Shown: positions 5,723 to 7,990 of the stretch, one piece after another
Layout: the number at the start of each line of letters is the position of its first letter
Position numbering within the stretch: the stretch's first letter is position 1
NCBI GenBank assembly: GCA_027322565.1
Contig: DAHVRG010000258.1
Span: forward strand, 1-7,990
Length of the DNA: 7,990 bases
Direction: 5' to 3'
DNA from: Georgenia sp.
GTDB taxonomy: Bacteria; Actinomycetota; Actinomycetes; Actinomycetales; Actinomycetaceae
Made by a program: the position numbers and the translations under genes
Notes under the pieces: model-generated
What the model was told of the DNA's origin: nothing
Databases searched by the model: none
What the model saw: the letters and a program-made list of their open reading frames with translations, nothing else

Positions 5723-7990
5723 GTGACGATCACGGTGCACGAGCTCAACGCCCTGCTGGACCGCCTGGAGGACGAGGCCGGCGACGACGGCGAGCTGGAC
5801 GCCGACGCCCTGTACGAGGGCTTCGCCGGCTGGGCCGAGGGCACCGGCCGCACGCTCTACCCCCACCAGGAGGAGGCGCTGCTCGAGATCACCACCGGCA
5901 GCCACGCCATCGTCTCCACCCCCACCGGCTCGGGGAAGACGATGATCGCGCTGGCCGCCCACACGGTGGCCCTCGCCCGGGGTGAGCGCACGTACTACAC
6001 CGCCCCGCTCAAGGCGCTGGTGAGCGAGAAGTTCTTCGACCTCGTCGCCCTCTTCGGGTCGCGCAACGTCGGCATGGTCACCGGGGACTCCGCGATCAAC
6101 CCCGACGCCCCGATCATCTGCTGCACCGCGGAGATCCTCGCCAACCAGGCGCTGCGCGAGGGCGCGGACCTCGACGTCGGGGTCGTCGTCATGGACGAGT
6201 TCCACTTCTACGCCGACCCGCAGCGCGGCTGGGCGTGGCAGGTGCCGCTCCTCGAGCTCACCCGCGCGCAGTTCGTCCTCATGAGCGGCACCCTCGGGGA
6301 CGTCTCCTTCTTCGTCCGTGACCTCGAGCGCCGCACCGGCCGTGAGGTCGCCGTCATCGCCGACGCCGAGCGGCCGGTGCCGCTGACCTTCGACTACTCC
6401 CTGGAGCCGATCCAGGACCTCCTGCTGCGCCTCGTCCAGCAGGGCCGCGCCCCCGTCTACGTCGTCCACTTCGCCCAGAAGGACGCCGTCGAGCGCGCGC
6501 AGTCGCTCACCTCGGTCAACGTCGCCTCCCGGGAGCGCCGCGCCGAGATCGCCGAGGCGATCGGCGACTTCCGCTTCTCCAAGGGCTTCGGTCAGACCCT
6601 CTCCCGGCTGCTGCGCCTCGGCATCGGGGTGCACCACGCCGGGATGCTCCCCCGCTACCGGCGGCTGGTGGAGCGGCTCACCCAGGCCGGGCTGCTCGCC
6701 GTCGTCTGCGGCACCGACACCCTCGGCGTGGGGATCAACGTGCCGATCCGCACCGTCGTCCTCACCTCGCTGACCAAGTTCGACGGCGAACGCTCCCGCC
6801 ACCTCACCGCGCGGGAGTTCCACCAGATCGCCGGCCGCGCCGGCCGGGCCGGGTACGACACCACCGGTGAGGTCATCGTCCAGGCGCCCGAGCACGTCAT
6901 CGAGAACGCCAAGGCGCTGGCCAAGGCCGGCGACGACGAGCGCAAGCGCCGCAAGATCGTGCGGAAGAAGGCGCCCGCCGGCGTCGTCAACTGGACCGAC
7001 AAGAGCTTCGAGCGGCTCCGCGACGCCGAGCCCGAGCCGCTCACCAGCCAGTTCCACGTCACCCACACGATGGTGCTCTCGGTGCTCTCCCGCCCCGGGG
7101 ACCCGGTGCGGAACATGTACCGGCTGCTCACCGACAACCACGAGCCGCCGACCCCGTGGAACCCGCACCTGCGCCGGGCGGTGGAGATCTACCGCTCGCT
7201 GCGCAACGCCGGGGTAGTCGAGCACGCCGACGCCGCATGGCGCCGCGCCAACCCGGGCAAGCCGTACGTGTGGCTCACCGTGGACCTGCCGCGGGAGTTC
7301 GCGCTCAACGCCCCGCTCTCCCCGTTCGCGCTGGCCGCCATCGACCTGCTCGACGACGAGTCGCCCGACTTCGCGCTCGACGTCGTCTCCGTCATCGAGG
7401 CCACCCTGGAGGACCCGCGGCCGCTGCTCTACGCCCAGCAGCGCCACGCCCGCGGAGAGGCGATCGGCGCGATGAAGGCCGAGGGCATGGAGTACGAGGA
7501 GCGGATGGAGGCGCTGGAGGACATCACCTGGCCCCGTCCCCTCGCCGAGCTGCTCGAGGCCGCGCTGGCCACCTACCGGCAGACCAACCCGTGGGTGGCC
7601 GACTACGAGCTGAAGCCGAAGTCGGTGGTGCGCGAGATGGTGGAGAACGCGATGACGTTCTCCGAGCTCGTCTCCCGCTACGAGCTGGGCCGCAGCGAGG
7701 GCGTCATCCTGCGCTACCTCACCGACGCCTACCGCGCGCTGCGCCAGGTGCTGCCCGAGCACGCCCGCACCGAGGAGGTCGAGGAGATCATCACCTGGCT
7801 CGGCGACCACATCCGGGCGGTGGACTCCAGCCTCCTCGACGAGTGGGAGGCGATGTCCTCCCCCTCCGCCGCCGCCACCCCTGGCGCCGACAGCTCACTT
7901 CCCGGCGACAGCTCACTTCCCGGCGACAGCTCACTTCCCGGCGACAGCTCACTTCCCGACGTCGGCCCGGCCGACGACGGCGCGCGCGGG
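5723..7990 (+). CDS. DEAD/DEAH-box helicase with DUF3516 C-terminal region (3' truncated by window edge)
   Basis: The frame is open from GTG 5723 to the right edge, 756 codons without a stop. It encodes a superfamily 2 helicase expected to unwind RNA or DNA using ATP in the cytoplasm. Motifs in order: YPHQEEALL near residue 46, Walker A TPTGSGKT at 66-73 (Lys72), DEFH at 158-161, SGT at 188-190, GTDTLGVGINVP in the second RecA domain, and motif VI HQIAGRAGRAG at 367-377. From about residue 404 (GDDERKRRKIVRKKAPAGVVNW) it continues into the DUF3516 region found in actinobacterial helicases of this type; its role is unknown to me. Residues after about 710 are low-complexity (SSPSAAATPG), followed by four GDSSLP-type repeats at 722-745. 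Family members are, as I recall, somewhat over 800 residues, so the end is near but unseen. GTG 5723 is chosen as the first in-frame start after an upstream region without a Shine-Dalgarno; GTG 5735 is an alternative. It is divergent from the symporter, with 154 bases between. Confidence 0.92.
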   Translation, partial: MTITVHELNALLDRLEDEAGDDGELDADALYEGFAGWAEGTGRTLYPHQEEALLEITTGSHAIVSTPTGSGKTMIALAAHTVALARGERTYYTAPLKALVSEKFFDLVALFGSRNVGMVTGDSAINPDAPIICCTAEILANQALREGADLDVGVVVMDEFHFYADPQRGWAWQVPLLELTRAQFVLMSGTLGDVSFFVRDLERRTGREVAVIADAERPVPLTFDYSLEPIQDLLLRLVQQGRAPVYVVHFAQKDAVERAQSLTSVNVASRERRAEIAEAIGDFRFSKGFGQTLSRLLRLGIGVHHAGMLPRYRRLVERLTQAGLLAVVCGTDTLGVGINVPIRTVVLTSLTKFDGERSRHLTAREFHQIAGRAGRAGYDTTGEVIVQAPEHVIENAKALAKAGDDERKRRKIVRKKAPAGVVNWTDKSFERLRDAEPEPLTSQFHVTHTMVLSVLSRPGDPVRNMYRLLTDNHEPPTPWNPHLRRAVEIYRSLRNAGVVEHADAAWRRANPGKPYVWLTVDLPREFALNAPLSPFALAAIDLLDDESPDFALDVVSVIEATLEDPRPLLYAQQRHARGEAIGAMKAEGMEYEERMEALEDITWPRPLAELLEAALATYRQTNPWVADYELKPKSVVREMVENAMTFSELVSRYELGRSEGVILRYLTDAYRALRQVLPEHARTEEVEEIITWLGDHIRAVDSSLLDEWEAMSSPSAAATPGADSSLPGDSSLPGDSSLPGDSSLPDVGPADDGARG
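7886..7957 (+). repeat. 18-bp tandem repeat, four copies, inside the helicase 3' end
   Basis: The unit GGCGACAGCTCACTTCCC occurs at 7886-7903 (first codon GCC instead of GGC), 7904-7921, 7922-7939 and 7940-7957. The only difference among copies is that one base. It is in frame and encodes (A/G)DSSLP four times. Each copy uses TCA and CTT, codons I did not find anywhere in the 721 helicase codons before it, and it is about 67% GC, below its surroundings. It looks either recently expanded by slippage or derived from a dispersed repeat. Confidence 0.9.

Noticed and set aside
5569..5853. An N-terminal extension of the symporter back to 5853
   Set aside because: It would run through the intergenic gap and antisense to the helicase start; it is Ser/Pro/Arg-rich. 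ATG 5568 has a good Shine-Dalgarno and a family-like N-terminus.
4874..7810. A 978-codon open frame on the minus strand across the helicase and the symporter start
   Set aside because: It is antisense to the helicase and out of frame with the symporter. Its composition (long runs of G, R, H, D, V, L without domains) is the usual shadow of GC-biased codons.
7886..7957. CRISPR-like array
   Set aside because: The 18-bp units are directly adjacent with no spacers and are in frame with the helicase.

Overview
This is a very GC-rich window whose codons nearly all end in G or C, with GTG starts and tightly packed genes. Together with a LigB-type ATP-dependent DNA ligase, a DUF3516 DEAD/DEAH helicase and a CUT1 sugar ABC operon without its own ATPase, this points to an actinomycete chromosome. 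A member of the Micrococcales is my best guess, but the sequence alone does not fix the genus. I see no phage, plasmid, CRISPR, tRNA or rRNA signature.

Layout, left to right. (1) The C-terminal part of ligB (+) enters from the left edge and stops at 922. (2) A short intergenic stretch (923-1008) holds a strong GC hairpin with a UNCG-type loop, followed at once by an AATAAT box, read here as a ligB terminator candidate and a promoter candidate. (3) A CUT1-type carbohydrate uptake operon (+) follows: lipoprotein solute-binding protein (1009-2298), MalF-like permease (2295-3214) and MalG-like permease (3214-4104), with GTGA and TGATG overlaps. The MalF-like gene carries a clear one-base deletion at about 2857/2858. 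The solute-binding protein has an ambiguous start that looks like a second one-base deletion. As written, the importer could not be assembled. (4) A sodium:alanine symporter (AGCS family) lies convergently on the minus strand (4111-5568). Its 5' leader has a hairpin and an inverted repeat around a candidate -10 box. (5) A divergently transcribed DEAD/DEAH helicase with a DUF3516 C-terminal region starts at 5723, probably leaderless, and runs off the right edge. Just before the edge it contains four copies of an 18-bp tandem repeat encoding GDSSLP, with codon choice unlike the rest of the gene.

The genes do not form one pathway: a repair ligase, a sugar importer (presumably driven by a shared MsiK-type ATPase elsewhere), an amino-acid/sodium symporter and an RNA/DNA helicase. 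I found no convincing undescribed multi-gene system. The points most worth checking are the GDSSLP repeat, the paired frame lesions in the ABC operon and the structured leader of the symporter gene.
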